Shown here: in pieces, positions 32,180-45,069 of the stretch
Position numbering within the stretch: position 1 is the stretch's first letter
How the letters are laid out: each line of letters begins with the position of its first letter
Assembly (NCBI GenBank): GCA_002900995.3
Contig: CM035304.1
Coordinates: forward strand, 1,817,919 to 1,881,918
From: Ganoderma boninense
Lineage: Eukaryota; Basidiomycota; Agaricomycetes; Polyporales; Polyporaceae
Length of the DNA: 64,000 bases
Reading direction: 5' to 3'
Made by a program: the position numbers and the translations under genes
The notes under the pieces: model-generated
Database searches by the model: none
What the model saw: the letters and a program-made list of their open reading frames with translations, nothing else
What the model was told of the DNA's origin: nothing

Positions 32180-32957
32180 GGCCAATATTCGATGGTAGCC
32201 TCGGAGAGTGGTAAGTGCGGAGAGATAGGCGACTGGTAGAAAAGAATAGGAAGTACTTGGCGAGGGTGGGTATGGAGTGAGAAAATTGGGCGTCCATCGA
32301 GGAGGATATATACCTATTTGAAGATCATCCGCTTTGTCCTGCCACAAACAAAGCGAGTGGCAAATCCCACGTGAGTTTGAACGATAAAGCATAGAGAATA
32401 AGGACGCAACTACGACGAAGAGAACAAAGGGCAAAGTGTAACAGTGCAGTGTGTCGTCCGTCACCCGAGTCACTCATTGTGCGGGTCAGACGGATCGTGG
32501 TGGACGAGCGCTGTTTGAAACAGAGGGTGGCAGACTTTCCCACACAAAAAAGCACGACCACCTTTGAGCGCTGCGCAATTCTCCTCAGCTGTCCAATTGC
32601 CTGTGCTTGTTTCGTTGGCACGGGTGGGTGTCGGCATGGATATCAGGGGAGAAAATAGTGTTCCCTTCTGCTTCGAAGATAGGTTCCGGGATCAGGCGAT
32701 AGAGAACTGACGTTTAGTACGATGATCATATTAAGTTAGGGAGGAATCACATCTGTAGAGTAGTAAATCATCTCCAGTTTCAGTGGACGACAGCACTCGG
32801 TGTATTCATCACGTACCGCGACCCAAGCTGCGTCCATTGCGTCCGGCGTGTCCCACCCTCAAGAACCCTTAAAAAGAGAACGCACATAAGCACTGGAGAA
32901 GGCCAGTGGTCAGCCTCAAGCAATCCAAACACGCAAGCATCGCAGCCCCAAATGAAC
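32180..32957. other. Intergenic between recombinase and F-box gene
   Basis: The region contains the recombinase 5' flank and the F-box 3' flank. No gene, terminal inverted repeat or target-site duplication could be identified by eye. Confidence 0.6.
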
Positions 32958-34963
32958 TCACTTCTCGTACGGTTGTGAGAACCTTTTGTACCACCACTTC
33001 ATGTCGTCGAAGCGGGAGGGGTTCGGCCTGATAACGCGCATCTCCACATCCCCTCCTTCTCGCAGCAGCACCTGTTCGGCCTCTCTCCACATCTGCTCCG
33101 CGTCCTCGATCTCCTTCCGCTCGTTATTTGCCTGATCGTCGTCGCCGGCGACCTCCCTCTTCGGCGCCCGCACGACTACCAAGCGGAGCCGCAGACGCTT
33201 AATAGTCTCAGAAAGCTTGGCAGCGTGTTCTGCAGTCACCACGCATTTCACGAGGACAACGGTCGCGAGCTCGGGCAGTACTTTCGGTTCCTCGTCCTCG
33301 CCGACCGCGGAAGTCGAACCAACGGCAAGGATCGCGTTCAACACGTCTCCCACCGCGAAGCATTTGTGCAGCACTACCGTGCGGATGCGAGGCATCGCCC
33401 GATGGAGCTCGGCGAGGAGCGGCTCGGTTGCCCGTCCCTGGTCGATGCGGAGGACGCGCATCTCTTCGAACGGCGCGTAGTGGCGGATCGCAGAGCGGAT
33501 GAAGTTGTCGAACGTCTGGGCGGTGAGCGCGTCGGCGTCCCAGTAGGTCCCGCTGGTGTTCCTGTACTCGATGTTGAAGTTGAGTGGGGGCTCGTGCTCC
33601 ATGTCGACCATGTACCCGGGGTTTGTCGACCGGTCGTACGGCCCGATCCACCTCGCGAAGGCGTCGTCCAGCGCCACGAAGCTCCCCGAGATGCGCTGGT
33701 AGTCGCAGAAGCGGATGCTCAGGGACTGGAGGCGGGCGAGCATAGGGAGGTTGTGTGGGGTTGGGAGCTCGAGGATGAGCGTCTTGTCGATGTCGTGTAA
33801 CGGACGCGTGTCCGTCGCGCCGTAGTCGGAACCGAGCTCCAAGCGCCATCTGTGCGTGATGATCTCGGCGTACTCGAGAACCGTTGGGGACGTTCTGAGG
33901 TGGCGGAGGACCCAGAAGGTCTTCTGTGTAGATAACACTAGCTTGAGCGTTTGGAGTCGAGGGAGATAGAGAGGTTGGATCTCGGCTTCACGAGGGAGTA
34001 GGACGGCATCGATAGGGATCGGAGGATCCTTCAGTATGAGGACCTGGAGGTTGGGCGATCCTCGCAAGGCGTCGAAAAGAGACCCGTCTCGCGGTCCGCT
34101 GGATCGATGGATGTTGTCGTAACAATCAGACATGATCCTCAGGAATCGGAGGTTGCGGTAGTACTGCGGGAAGTAAGGGAACCGTACGTCTTGCAGCGTC
34201 AGAGCTCGCAACTTGTCCACTCGCCCTGATATCGGAGGAGCGACAGCGTCAATGACGTTGGAGTTGAATGCCTGAAACTCTAATACGCGTAGGACAGGCC
34301 AATGTCTATCGAGCCAGACAATCTTCCGCTGGCCGTTCGGCTCTTGAACCTGAATGTCGAGGCGTTGGACGGACTGGGCATTCGCGAAGACGACTTTCCT
34401 GGCCTTTTTCTCGTCTTCGTGGTGTACGTGGACGCAGATAGGATGAGTGCGAGAGTACTTGAAGGCTCGAGCGACAGCGTGGCGCGGGAAGGAACGTGCG
34501 TTGAAGTCAGCCCAAAACTCGGGACGAGGGAGACAGAGCTCGCGCCAACGGCTGCAGACCTCTATAACGTTCAACTTCTCATCGAGCTCGCGGCCGCACG
34601 AATGCTCAAAGATGGAGAAGAGAAGCTCGTCCGGAAGGCTGTTGAGGTTGATGAAGGAGTTGCGGAAGCGGCGGAGCTTCCCCTCCGCTCGGTGCAACAC
34701 GAGCGTCGTGGCATCTCGAGCCTTTTGCATTTTTCGAGAGATGTCGTCGAGCAGTGCCATCGCATGTCCGTCATTTGTTGCTTTGGGTCTGCACAGACAT
34801 CAATGACAGGCGCATAACAATGAATGGAGACGCACGTGCGATGTCCAGTGGGTCTTTGGGACCCGACAAAATTGCAGATATATGCTTCGACTGCCTGGGC
34901 GTGGCGGAGCAGCTCGTCTTGTAGCAGAATGAGACCATCGACGGCGCTGTCGGACGAGGACAT
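32958..34963 (-). CDS. F-box protein
   Basis: Two exons, 34963-34836 and 34788-32958, are joined by a 47-base intron with GTGCGT donor and TGTGCAG acceptor, giving 652 residues in one frame. The N-terminus has a short helical stretch (LILLQDELLRHAQAVEAYI). The F-box begins at LNSLPDELLFSIFEH and ends near VCSRWRELCLPRPEFW. The rest has leucine-rich-repeat-like spacing (LRALTLQDVRF, LQVLILKD, LQTLKLVL, LQSLSIRF), typical of Agaricomycete F-box proteins. Such proteins serve as substrate receptors in SCF ubiquitin ligases. The target is unknown. The frame is intact throughout. A broken fragment related to its C-terminal part lies at about 4.5 kb. Confidence 0.9.
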
Positions 34964-35808
34964 GGCGGCGGTTTCTGTTCAAGTTGTGTACTGCGCTCGC
35001 AGCCGCCGTCGGCGTGATGCGGTACAAACTCCGACCCAGATCGTATCGTGTCCTGGCGATAGGGCCATATCGCCGAGTAAAGTTACAGCGTTGACTGAAG
35101 GTTGAGAGTTGTCTTTGTACGAGCCTGAAAGTTTTGTACACAAGGTAAATCTGAGGCACAATGTTTCATCTCCATCGAGACTTTGTATTGCGCCCCTGTA
35201 ATCAAACACGGAGTAGTTTGTGTCGGTAAAACGATCGCACGATTCGCACCGCGGTTTTGAAGTTTCCAACAGCACTCCTTCCCTAGGACAGAGCGCTGCG
35301 GACTACGGAGCCGAGGGCCAGCCCTTGAATTCTGAAAGAACTATGATCTTCAGGAACAGCGGTTAGGACAAGGGGCGGCACTGGTTGTTGGGCGGGGTGA
35401 ACACTGTCAGAGGGTAAGAACCTTGCGATTAGGCGCCTTGGCGAATTGGCAGGTGTCACCATCCACATCGCCAGCCAAATTTTGGGCCAAATACTGTGCC
35501 CGGGAGGGCACCCTGACTCTTTCCAGGTGTCATCGAAATTGACTGGTAACGACACACTTTCAATTGAATGAGGCGGACCATCCTGAATCACTCGCACAAG
35601 GGAAACGAGCGGCTCGACGATACTTGATAAGGCTGCACCGACGACCATAACTTCATACGTGGCTCAGATAGTAATGTACCGTGTCGCTGGTAGCAGGACA
35701 CGAACGCACAGCCTATGTTGAAGGAGCGTGGCTAATTTCAAACTGACAATAACAAGGGCAGCGAGACAGCTATATAACACAAAAGGAGCGTGGGGATTGT
35801 CGTCAAGG
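34964..35808. other. Intergenic; one doubtful open frame
   Basis: A 121-codon minus-strand frame at 35,283-35,648 is open. It has no relative in the window, no clear start context and ordinary composition. It is left uncalled. Confidence 0.5.
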
Positions 35809-36965
35809 CTAGAAAGGGATACACAGCAGTCCGCGAACCCTCGAGCCCAACTTCCGAAGAAGCTTGGCGGGACGGAAACCTAAGTTATCCATGTCAGCTT
35901 TACTCGAGAGCGACCAGAACACGGATGGACTCACGCTTCGGCTTACTAACACCGCAGTCTGACAGTTCCGATTCATCCGCTTCCGACACATACGAGCTGG
36001 CCGTCCCACTCATGTAGCTGTCGCAATCCGAGTCGCCGGCACATGGGTCTTGCGGGGGAGCAAGGTACTCCCTCAGAGTCGGAAGGTCCGGATTCCGCTC
36101 GTGCGCTCTCCTGATGAGGCTGGAGAAACGTCAGCATCCACGCGAGTGGTTGAGTGGAGGCGTTCGACGCACCTGATGACAGCATACCGTTCCCTATACA
36201 GGTCCACCGGGTCGCCTATATCCTCCTGCTTGAGGTTTTCCGCGAGATCTAGCCAGAGGTCCACCAGCGGGATGTGCTCGGGATCCTCGAAGTCTACCGG
36301 CGGTTCGAAGATGTCCACTTCGCCGCCTGCATCGACGCCCTCGAACATCTCCCCAGTGGGCGGCGACGACGAGGCATCCAACGGAGCAACGTGGTCGGGA
36401 GGATTGGACATGGCTTCTTCTCGAGCCAGCCGAGTACGTTTTGCGCGCCCCACATCCGGACGGAACTGCAAGTCCATGTTCATCCGCTCTCTCACCGGAA
36501 GGCGGATCGCACGGGTGTTGTCGAACCCCTCCTCCTTGCGCGTATGCGCACGTCCATGTCCATCGCGGCCCAGTGAAAGCAGTTGTCGTACGGGAAGTCC
36601 GTGCCAGGTGAACCGGAGGGCGACCGGTGGGGTGCGTCTCGTTCGGAAAGACGGGAACGCACATGTCGGACTCGTAGCCCCGCTTCTCGTAGACTGCCCG
36701 GATCGAGGGACCGACGGGGCGCACGTTGTACGCATACCAGTCCCGGCCGGGGAACGGCAGCGACAAGCCCTGATGGGGAGTATGAGTAACGCAGAGTACG
36801 CAGTCAACGGTACAAACACACAAATTCAGTCAAAACCAGGTACGTCTTGGGACGGATTTTCTGGGCTTCTTCCATGGCTTGTGCATCGAGATGGGCCACC
36901 ATCGCGGCGGGGTCCATTCGGATTGCTGCATATACACCAAGAGCGGGGCTAAAAGCGGAAGACAT
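35809..36965 (-). pseudogene. Y1, family Y gene with two apparent single-base deletions
   Basis: Exon 1 starts at 36965 (MSSAFSPALGVYAAIRMDP) and ends KTYLVLTEF. Exon 2 follows an AG near 36,772 and contains SDMCVPVFPNETHPTGRPP. One base is missing near 36,608-36,614 (a C run on the coding strand), so FPYDNC moves to another frame. A second base is missing near 36,531-36,537 (a G run), returning to GFDNTRAIRL. Later exons are intact: an acidic linker, PLVDLWLDLAENLKQEDIGD, then RRAHERNPDLPTLREY, and a last exon with FRPAKLLRKLGSRVRGLLC ending CIPF. The family is unrecognised. The tail looks like a basic amphipathic membrane-binding helix. It is head-to-head with X1. Confidence 0.75.
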
Positions 36966-37562
36966 CGAAGAAGATGGAACTTGAGAGGATTCGAGAAAGA
37001 AAGCTGGAGCGCAGAGACGCGAGAAGGAGAGAAGTTTGCGAGGGAAGTACAACCGTGGACTCTCTACCAGTGGCGGTTCTTAAGTATTCCTGTTGTAAGG
37101 TCAAAATCTTGGCTTGACTTCTTTTGTTCTGTTGTTTTATCGAGTTTTGTGGCTGATTGTCCCCGGTGGCACCAGCGCTCTCCTGTCATCGGCTTTAGGG
37201 ATACGTCTTGTTCCTTAGTACACGACGCGTGTTCCGAAAATGGACACTGAGAGCATTGTCCTTGACGCTGTATCTCACATTCACGCCGGAATAAACGCAT
37301 AAAAGGACCACAAGTGTTCGTCAATTATGCAGACTTTATCTGAATCTGTGCGTGGGCGAAAAAAGTAAACATAAAGCCCTTTGACAAGCCAGTTCCGGCC
37401 GACGTTTTGGGCCACAGCTTGTAATGCGGTGCATGAGCCCAGTACGGGCAAAGCACTAGAATCGGTGGTTCAAAATCGCAGCCACCTTCTGAGGAGGAGG
37501 GTTCGCTCCCACTTCGGACTGGATCCACTCTGCGACTGACACCACTTCCGCTCCTTCTTCCA
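36966..37562. promoter_or_regulatory. Bidirectional promoter of pair Y1-X1
   Basis: This region of 597 bases lies between opposed starts. It contains GGTGGCACCAGCGCTCTCCT (37,165-37,184, continuing TGTCATCGG) and CACGACGCGTGTTCCGAAAA (37,221-37,240). Both recur in the Y2-X2 promoter at matching places, and the second also occurs in inverted orientation in the X3-Y3 promoter. Confidence 0.7.
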
Positions 37563-38791
37563 ATGGCTTCCTGCAGCATCTGCGCACGCGAGACGTGCGA
37601 CGAACCTATGCCACGCGACCCCAACGTCAAGTACTCTCAGGGCGACTTCTACAGTCTGCGAGAGTCTGTCTATACTCCCATTTACGACATCCTCCGGAGC
37701 ACATTCTCTGCGCTGGGCAGCGAGAACGACGCCTGGAAGAGGAACCAACACTCCTTTGAAGCTCTCACAAGCGTCCCCGATGCCATCAAGGATGGCCGGC
37801 CCGCCGTAGTGATGCAAGACGAGGACGACCATCCGCAGGGACTCAGGGTATGCGTTGCCACCACCTACAACGGTGAGGACGTCTCGAAGCTCCCCCTCAT
37901 CTTCCGACATTTCTCTATTCCGATCGCGTCCAACAACCACATCTTCCCCAACCACCTCGACCACCTCCACGCGCTCCCCGAGTGGGAGAGGAAGAACGCC
38001 TACATTATTGCATGGCAGTTCCGATCCAGAGCCACCCGCGAGTCCATATGGACCAGACGAGCCGACGGAGAGGAGGTTCCTCAGGCGCTTGGAAAGGACG
38101 CGATAGAGTTCCTCATCAAAGAATGCAACAAGAGGTGGGAACAGTGGGAGGAGATGTGCAAGGACCCCACGATGGCCTTCAAGCTCGAGAGTGACCTTAG
38201 GGTGAGTGCGCCATGCCACACACGAACGGATTCAACTGACCCATATGGCTCAGAGACATGTCGCACGTCGCCAGAAACAGAAACGCCTCTCTGTGAGTTT
38301 TCTTTCACATTGCTTGGGCATCCTGGTCCGGCTCACAGGCTAGATGCCTCAGGCCGGAGGTTCAATGACATCCGTCAATTCGATACCCATGGGAATCAAC
38401 AGTCCGTCATGGCGTGGCCCGTCAACTATTCCCGAAGAGCCTCAAGACAATGTCGTCCCCGGAACTACGGGTAACCCGCAGAAACCGGAGCCCTGGAAGG
38501 TAGCGTCCTTCAGCCTCACTCCGGTCCTCATTTCGTTCACCACCCTGCACACAGGTCGTGACGAAGAACCGTCCAGGATCCGTCCGCTCAGTCTCGAGCG
38601 CATTTTCGAAGAAGGTACGTCCCCTGCGCGCGACGTGGCTCCTCCGGTACTGACTCGTGTCGCAGAAGGGAGCCAACTGGGACAAGTTCTCGACCAAGTC
38701 CAACCGAAGCCGAAGCAGCTTCTCCCAGAAGCCCCACAACGTGAGCGGCATGTTCAACTTCGATTTACTGCTCGGGATAAAAAGGGGATGA
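37563..38791 (+). CDS. X1, family X gene (intact)
   Basis: Five exons, all phase 0, are supported: 37563-38201, 38254-38292, 38344-38499, 38555-38614 and 38666-38791. They give 339 residues. The N-terminus has a CxxC-x4-C pattern (CSICARETCDEP) that could bind metal. It is followed by KYSQGDFYSLRESVYTPIY. The core contains VCVATTYNGEDVSKLPLIF, RHFSIPIA, HALPEWERKNAYIIAWQF and FLIKECNKRWEQWEEM. The C-terminal exons are Ser/Arg-rich (KFSTKSNRSRSSFSQKP), ending FDLLLGIKRG. I know no family with these motifs. It appears to be a soluble, possibly nuclear or cytoplasmic, protein. It is divergent from Y1. Confidence 0.85.
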
Positions 38792-40059
38792 ATGGGATCG
38801 GCTTCATGCGTGCGGCGTTATGCCTTCGTCTTACGTCGAGCCCAGCACGCGGGCTAGTAGCACTACGTTATCCTTGTATATATACTTTTAGGTTATTGCG
38901 GTGACTGTCACCGCCGTTCCACGGACAGCGTGCGAGGCCAGCATCGATGACGAAGAATGCCAAGGCGCGAGTGAAAACGCGCATCTTGTGCACACCTTCG
39001 CTCTGCCTCGACCCAGCATGTTTAGCACTAAGCACTTAGCACGGGCTGCACTTTCTGGAGTCCACGAGCGCGAAAGACATAAGAATGATGATCCAACGTC
39101 TCGTAACTCACCTTAGAACTCCTAGCTACTGGACAGCGATGCAGGTCTCGCGACTTTTGGGCCCTTTAAAGCGAGAGGTTTGGAGTGATTAGAGCATAGT
39201 CGAAAATGAGGGGAATTTTTGCAGAATATGCATGCCAAGGTATCGACTTCAGACAGAAAAGTCGACCAAGACGGTCAGTCACGACAGCTGAGAGTAGCGG
39301 CAAGAGGCAAACATCAATATCGTTAGCGCCCCGTCCTTTTGGCGCCACTGCTCCGACTCGGCGCCTCATCCTCCTCCATCCACTTCCAACGTCAACGAAT
39401 CCGCCCGGCGTGTTCTGCGCCTGTACCGATCTCGGGGTTCTCTCGAATTTCTGCAAGACCTAGCGTACATGCCATAGCGTTGAACCCGAGCCAATAGTCC
39501 TCGTATCCTGACGATCTCAATCTACCGTGGGCGCTGTGGACATTGGCTGCTCCGAACCGAGTTCGATTCTCGATCGTCGCGATTTTTCGGGCTAGCAAAA
39601 TACAGTGAAAAGTTATAGACAGAGAACTCCCTCCTCATCCCCCGAGATCATGGTGCGTTGCGAGGTCTCTTTCAGCTGGTCGAAACGTACTGACCTCGCT
39701 CTCACAATTCTCCTTCGTCCCGTACCGAACTCTGGAGTCTGGGTCTGCACAAGAATGCCGCAATCCATGTATGACTGTTACGGAAGCTTGTTAAAATCTT
39801 TCAGGTAATAGTAAGCAGCAGTTGTTGCAGGGAAAAGGTGGTTCAAAGCACACCACGACCTGGCCGTCAGCAACGATGAGTGGTTGTCTTGGAGGTAGCA
39901 TGCCATACCGCGGGTATCGAGACAAAACCGCACACTAAACAGCCTAATTTGAAGGAGTGTTGCAAATTTCAATATTTAGATTCCAGGTACAATATCGGAA
40001 GACGCGGCGGGTTGGCCTGAGGCTACATAACGTGAAAGGAGTGTGAATTGCCATCGAGG
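38792..40059. other. Intergenic between X1 and Y2
   Basis: No gene is supported. The two flanking pairs are tandem copies about 4.24 kb apart, and this spacer is the part not shared well between them. Confidence 0.6.
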
Positions 40060-41216
40060 CTAGCAAAGAATACAGAACAGCCCGCGAACTCTCGAGTCCA
40101 ACTTCCGAAGAAACTTGGCAGGCCGGAAACCTGAACAAGTCATGTCAGATACACTCGAGAGCAACGACAGCACAAGTGGACTCACGTCTCGGTTTGCCAG
40201 CACCCTTATCAGAGAGTTCCGACTCATACGTGTGAGATGATACATACGAGCTGGCCGTCCTGCTGACCAAGCTGTCGCAATCCGAGTCCTCGACACACGG
40301 GTCTTGCGGGGGAGAAAGGTACTCCCTCAGAGTCGGAAGGTCCGGATTCCGCTCGTGCGCTCTCCTGATGATGCTTTGGAGACGTCAGCATTCGCAGGAG
40401 TGGTTAAGGGAACGCGTGAACGCACCTGATGATCTCAAATCGTTCCCTATACAGGTCGACCGGGTCGCCGATATCTTCCTGCTTAAGGTTTTCCGCGAGT
40501 TCGAGCCAGAGGTGGACGAGCGGGATGTACTCGTGATCTTGGAAGTCCACTGGTGGTTCGAAGATGTCGACTTCGTCGCCATCCTCAGACTTCTCAGCGG
40601 CGGGCGGGGGCGACGAGGTGTCCGATGGAGCAACAACGTCGGAAGGAAGAGACGCACTGGCTTCCTCGCGAGCCAACCGTGTACGCTTCGCGCGCCCGAG
40701 GTCCGGGCGGAATTGCGTGTCCATGTCCATCCGCTGCTTCACCGGGAGGCGAATAGCACGCGCGTTGTCAAAGCCCTCCTCTCTCGCGCGTATGCGCACG
40801 TCGAGTCCATCGCGGCCCAGTGGTAGCAATTGTCGTAGGGAAAGTCCGAGCTCGGGTGAACAGGAGGGCGGCCGGTGGGGTGCGTTTTGTTCGGGAAGAT
40901 GGGAACGCACATGTCGGACTCGTAGCCCCGCTTTTCGTGAACCGCGCGGATCGAGGGACCGACGGGGCGCACGTTGTAAACGTACCATTCTTGGCCAGGG
41001 AAGGGCAACGACAAGTCCTGACAAATTGATACGTGAGAAAGGCGAACTTTACTGTGGAAGAGGGACACGTACGAATGCGGTCAAGATCAAGTATGTTTTT
41101 GGATGGATGCCTCGGGCCTCATCCATGGCACGCGCGTCGAGATGGGCGACCATTGCGGTGGGATCCATCCGGATCGCTGCGTATGCGCCGAGAGTAGGAC
41201 TAAACGACGAGGACAT
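40060..41216 (-). pseudogene. Y2, family Y gene with an apparent single-base deletion
   Basis: The start is at 41216 (MSSSFSPTLGAYAAIRMDP). The motifs DMCVPIFPNKTHPTGRPP and FPYDNCYHWAAMD are present in frame. A base is then missing near 40,804-40,812, and the frame resumes with EGFDNARAIRLPVKQRMDMD. PLVHLWLELAENLKQEDIGD, the following exons and the terminal FRPAKFLRKLDSRVRGLFC are kept, ending CILC. One base separates this copy from an intact gene. It is head-to-head with X2 and is a direct tandem duplicate of Y1. Confidence 0.75.
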
Positions 41217-41802
41217 GATGGACAACGTCAAGTTGGCTGGGTAGGGTGGTCACAGAGACGAGAAACAGGTGAAGAAGATCGGGAGGCGAGTACCACGTCC
41301 ACGGTGGCGCCTCTTAAGTAGGCCGTGTTCAACCATCAATGCCACCTTTTCTTTTGTGTCGCTTGTCGACCTTTGTTCGTGTTGGCCCTGGTGGCACCAG
41401 CGCTCTCCTGTCATCGGGTTGGCACTGCATCTCCCGTCTTGCACGACGCATATTCCGATAAGGGAGACACAGAAAGCACAATGCAAGTGCCACTCCGGCC
41501 ATCGGCGCCGGAGCAGACTAGACCTGCAAGACGGCCTGGTACAAGATTAATTGATTATTATACGAACACTATTAGGATCCAAGCGGTTGGGTTCCAAGGA
41601 AGCAGTACACCATTTGTAGTCTTTTCAAGCCTGTTCCGGCCGAAGCTTTTACTCAGCCACTGCTGGTTATGCTAAGAATGAATGTGGTCAGGGCAAAGCA
41701 CTGGGAAACTGCACTGAAAAGCTCAACCACTCACCCGGACACTCCTTTGCACTGGACTGGATCCTCTCTGCGACCGACTTACCACCTCCACTCCTTCTTT
41801 CA
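41217..41802. promoter_or_regulatory. Bidirectional promoter of pair Y2-X2
   Basis: The region carries the two conserved blocks: GGTGGCACCAGCGCTCTCCT from 41,390, and CACGACGCATATTCCGATAA near 41,442-41,461. Their spacing is nearly the same as in the Y1-X1 promoter. Confidence 0.7.
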
Positions 41803-43045
41803 ATGGCTTCCTGCAATATCTGCGCACGCGAGACGTGCGATGTACCTGTGACACGCGACCCCAACGTCAAGTACTCCCAGGGCGACGTCTATAGCCTGAA
41901 AGAGTCTGTCTACACACCCATTTACCACATCCTCGGGAGCACGTTCGCCGCCTTCGATGGAAAGAGCGCCATCCTGAAGAGGAATCAGCAGTCACTTTAC
42001 GACCTTACGAGCACCCCCGATGTCATCAAGAGCGGCCGGCCCGCCGTGATCATGGAGGACGATGATGGCGACAACCCTCTGGGTCCGATGGTATGTGTCG
42101 CGACCACATACAGCGGGCAGGACATCTCGAAGCTCCCCCTCATCTTCAGCACTTTTCTATCCCCGTGGCGTCCAAAGGCCAGATCATGTCCGGGCACCAC
42201 ATCCACGCGCTCCCTGAATGGGACAGGGAGAACGCGTATATCATCGCATGGCAGTTCCGATCCACAGCCACTCGCGAGTTCATATGGACTGCACAAGCTG
42301 ACGGAGAACCAGAGAAGGTCCCTCAGGTACTCGGGAAGGACGCGATGGAGTTCCTCCATACGGAATGCGAGAGGAGGCGGGATGAATGGAAGGAGATGTG
42401 CAGGGACCCCAAGGTGGCTGCCAAGCTCGAGGCCGAGCTCAGGGTGAGTGCCCCAACGTAAATCAAAGTGGGTTTCGACTCACGCGTCTGCTCAGAAGCA
42501 CGTCGATGACCGCCGCGAAAAGAAGCGTATCGATGTAAGTCCTCCACCATAGAACTTAATATCGCTGCTCAACTGACGAATTGGACGCTTTAGGGAGGGG
42601 CGTCAACGACGTCTCTTGATTCCATGGCTACTGGAATCGACAGTCCGTCATGGCGGCGTACTACGCCTGGACCGTCGACCATTCCCGAAGATTCTGAGGG
42701 CGACGTCGTCCTCGGAACAACGACTAACCTGCAGAAACCAAATCCCTGGAAGGTAACGTCCTTCACCCTCACTCCAGTCCTCCTTTCGCTGACAGCCCTG
42801 CGCACAGGTCGTGAAGAAGCACCGTCCAGAATCCATCCGCTCAGTCTCCAGCGCATTTTCGAAGAAGGTACGTTCCACTGCGCGCGACGTGGCTCCTCCG
42901 ATACTGACTCGTGCGGCAGAAGGGTGCCAACTGGGACAAGTTCTCGACCAAGTCGAACCGAAGCCGAAGCAGCCTCTCCCAGAAGCCCCACAAAGTGAAT
43001 GGCATTTGTAACTTCGATTTGCTGCTCGCGGTGAAAGGGAGATGA
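41803..43045 (+). pseudogene. X2, family X gene with one apparent single-base deletion
   Basis: The start MASCNICARETCDVPVTRD and the region to ISKLPLIF are in one frame. One base is missing near 42,147-42,150, exactly where X1 and X3 read FRHFSIP. From there HIHALPEWDRENAYIIAWQF and FLHTECERRRDEWKEM continue in another frame. The later small exons follow X1's structure, and the end FDLLLAVKGR (stop 43,045) matches X3. Apart from this base the copy looks functional. Confidence 0.78.
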
Positions 43046-43808
43046 ACGCGGGCCGGCTCCATGTGTACAGCGTTATGCCTTCGTCTTACGTGCTTGGACT
43101 CGCGCTGGCAGCGACTACGTTATCATTGTATTATATATATACCACCATGCTATTGTGGCGTATTTCATCACTTTCCCGTAATGTGGTGCGGGGCCAGCGC
43201 CGTTCGCAAAGAATGGCAAGGCGCGAGTGAAGACGCAGCGGCTTGTGACACGCCTTCACCCCGTCTCGGCAGAGAGCATTTGAGGAGCCAGGCTGCACTC
43301 TGACGAGTACGAGCTTGGGCAATATAAGAACGAGGAATAAGAGCATCGTAACTCACCTTGTCCATCCGGTTCCGGTCGTTTCCTGAAAGGCTGAGCGGAG
43401 CCTGGTAGCCTGGGCAGTCCAGGGAATGATTAAAGCACAGTCAAAAATAAAGGACACGCAGGAAAAGGCGACTATCGACAAAGGACAAACAAGGTCATCA
43501 GTTGCTGAGTGGAGGGTAGTGAGTGGAGGGAAATAGTTCGGTGGAGGTCGCTCGGTGACGCGCGGCGGCAGCCCGCAGGAAGAGCATCGGTCAAAATCGG
43601 GCCGCCAGCGCTTCCCCTCCGGAGCGCGCGGGAACGGGATTTCACACGCTGGAAAGCTGCCAGGTGCACCGGCTCAGCTTGAAGCTTGAAGCTTTGGCTC
43701 GCCGCTACCATTGTGCAGACTTACGGAGTTTAGATCAACGCCATAAACTATGGATAAGTAAGTACACGCCTTCGAACGAGATACCCTACATGTGTATGAA
43801 GCTCATGT
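43046..43808. other. Intergenic between X2 and Y4
   Basis: This is the 3' flank of X2 and unassigned sequence. No gene is supported. Confidence 0.6.
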
Positions 43809-45069
43809 TCATGGCCATACAGGCATGTAAGGAAGACGAAGGGCATGCATGATGCGAGCGAGCGTACGCGTTGCGCGCGTTCGTAACTTTCCAAAGGTTT
43901 CCTGAGCTGACCGCCAGCATCCTAATGTGCGCTAAGTTAGCCCCAAGTTACCATGATGGCTGACGACTCTATCCACTCACGTCTCCTTTTCACCACTGGA
44001 AGGTCCTCTCTCTTCTCACGGTCGTCAACGCTACTACCAGAATAGTTCGACTCGCAATCCGATCTCCTCCGCTCGCTTTCGAGCCGCTCTTGTGCATCCA
44101 TCACGAGCCTGTAACACATGTGAGTGAGAGGCACGGCATAAACGAGTTGATCAGTTCGCTCACTGAATCAAGGTATCACATTCGGCATAGAAGTCATGAG
44201 GATCAGGGATATCCTCTTGCTTCAGGTGGTCATGCAACTCCAGCCAGACGTCGACCAACGGATAGTCTTCCTTGTTGTCAAGACGCGTGCCAAATATTCC
44301 CATGCCAACAAGGGCTCGAAAGTCCGAGACCGCATTGTCACTGTCACAGCTCTGGCCATCGCTATCCTCTTGTCCTGAGCCTGTTTCATGCGCGACAGGA
44401 AGAACACCCTCCTCGACGTCTCCAGATCCTGATGTTACATCGGGAGTCGGAGACGGCGATGGAATAGTTTCCGTCTGGGCTTGTGTGGGTCCCATTGGAA
44501 GATCATCGACATCAGGTGCGTCCCGTCCGCCGGCTTCCTCCATCTTGGTGCAGTCCCGCGCCACCATGCGCCACAGCTCTCTTTCGTCCCGTATGCGCGT
44601 CTTCACCGCGACATCGTCGTCGAAGTACCCCTGTTGACGAGGTCGCACTCGGACATTGAATTCCCGAGCGTTGGACCAGTGATAGCAGTTGTCGTATGGG
44701 AATGGCGGATCGGTGCGCACGGCCGGCCGCCCGTCAGGATGGCTCGTGTTTGGGTAGATGGGCACGCACATCTCGGGGGTGGCGTTCCCCTCCGCGCGTG
44801 GAGGGAATGGCGCGATGGGGGTCACTGTGAACGGGAACCATGGGTCTTGCGGGAATGGGATGCTCAGTGCCTATCCAGAACGTGAGTTTCCGAAGGCTAT
44901 GTGAAAAGTGTTGGCCACGTACGGTGTTCAGGAAGACAAGGTATGTTTTGGGCTTGACCTTCCTGGCAGCCTCTATGATGTCGGGGTATGGAAAGTGCGC
45001 CACCGTTGCGAGATGGTCAACGCGCATGGCTGCGTAGGAGTGGGGATTCGGGGAATATTGGATCAGCAT
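43809..45069 (-). CDS. Y4, family Y gene, second subtype (intact)
   Basis: Exon 1 from 45069 encodes MLIQYSPNPHSYAAMRVDHL and ends near KTYLVFLNT. Exon 2 carries EMCVPIYPNTSHPDGRPAV and FPYDNCYHWSNAREFNVRVR, an acidic Ser/Glu linker, then PLVDVWLELHDHLKQEDIPD. A third exon (LVMDAQERLESERRRSD) starts after an AG near 44,110. A fourth starts near 43,919 and ends RIMHALRLPYMPVWP with a stop at 43,809-43,811. That ending matches Y5, which supports this exon. No break is visible. It is divergent from X4 across 485 bases. The function is unknown. The basic amphipathic end may bind membrane or a partner. Confidence 0.78.

Noticed and set aside
36194..36823. Separate genes in overlapping frames of Y1 and Y2
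   Set aside because: The overlapping frames are pieces of one family Y protein, split by single-base shifts; aligning with Y3, Y4 and Y5 shows the continuity.
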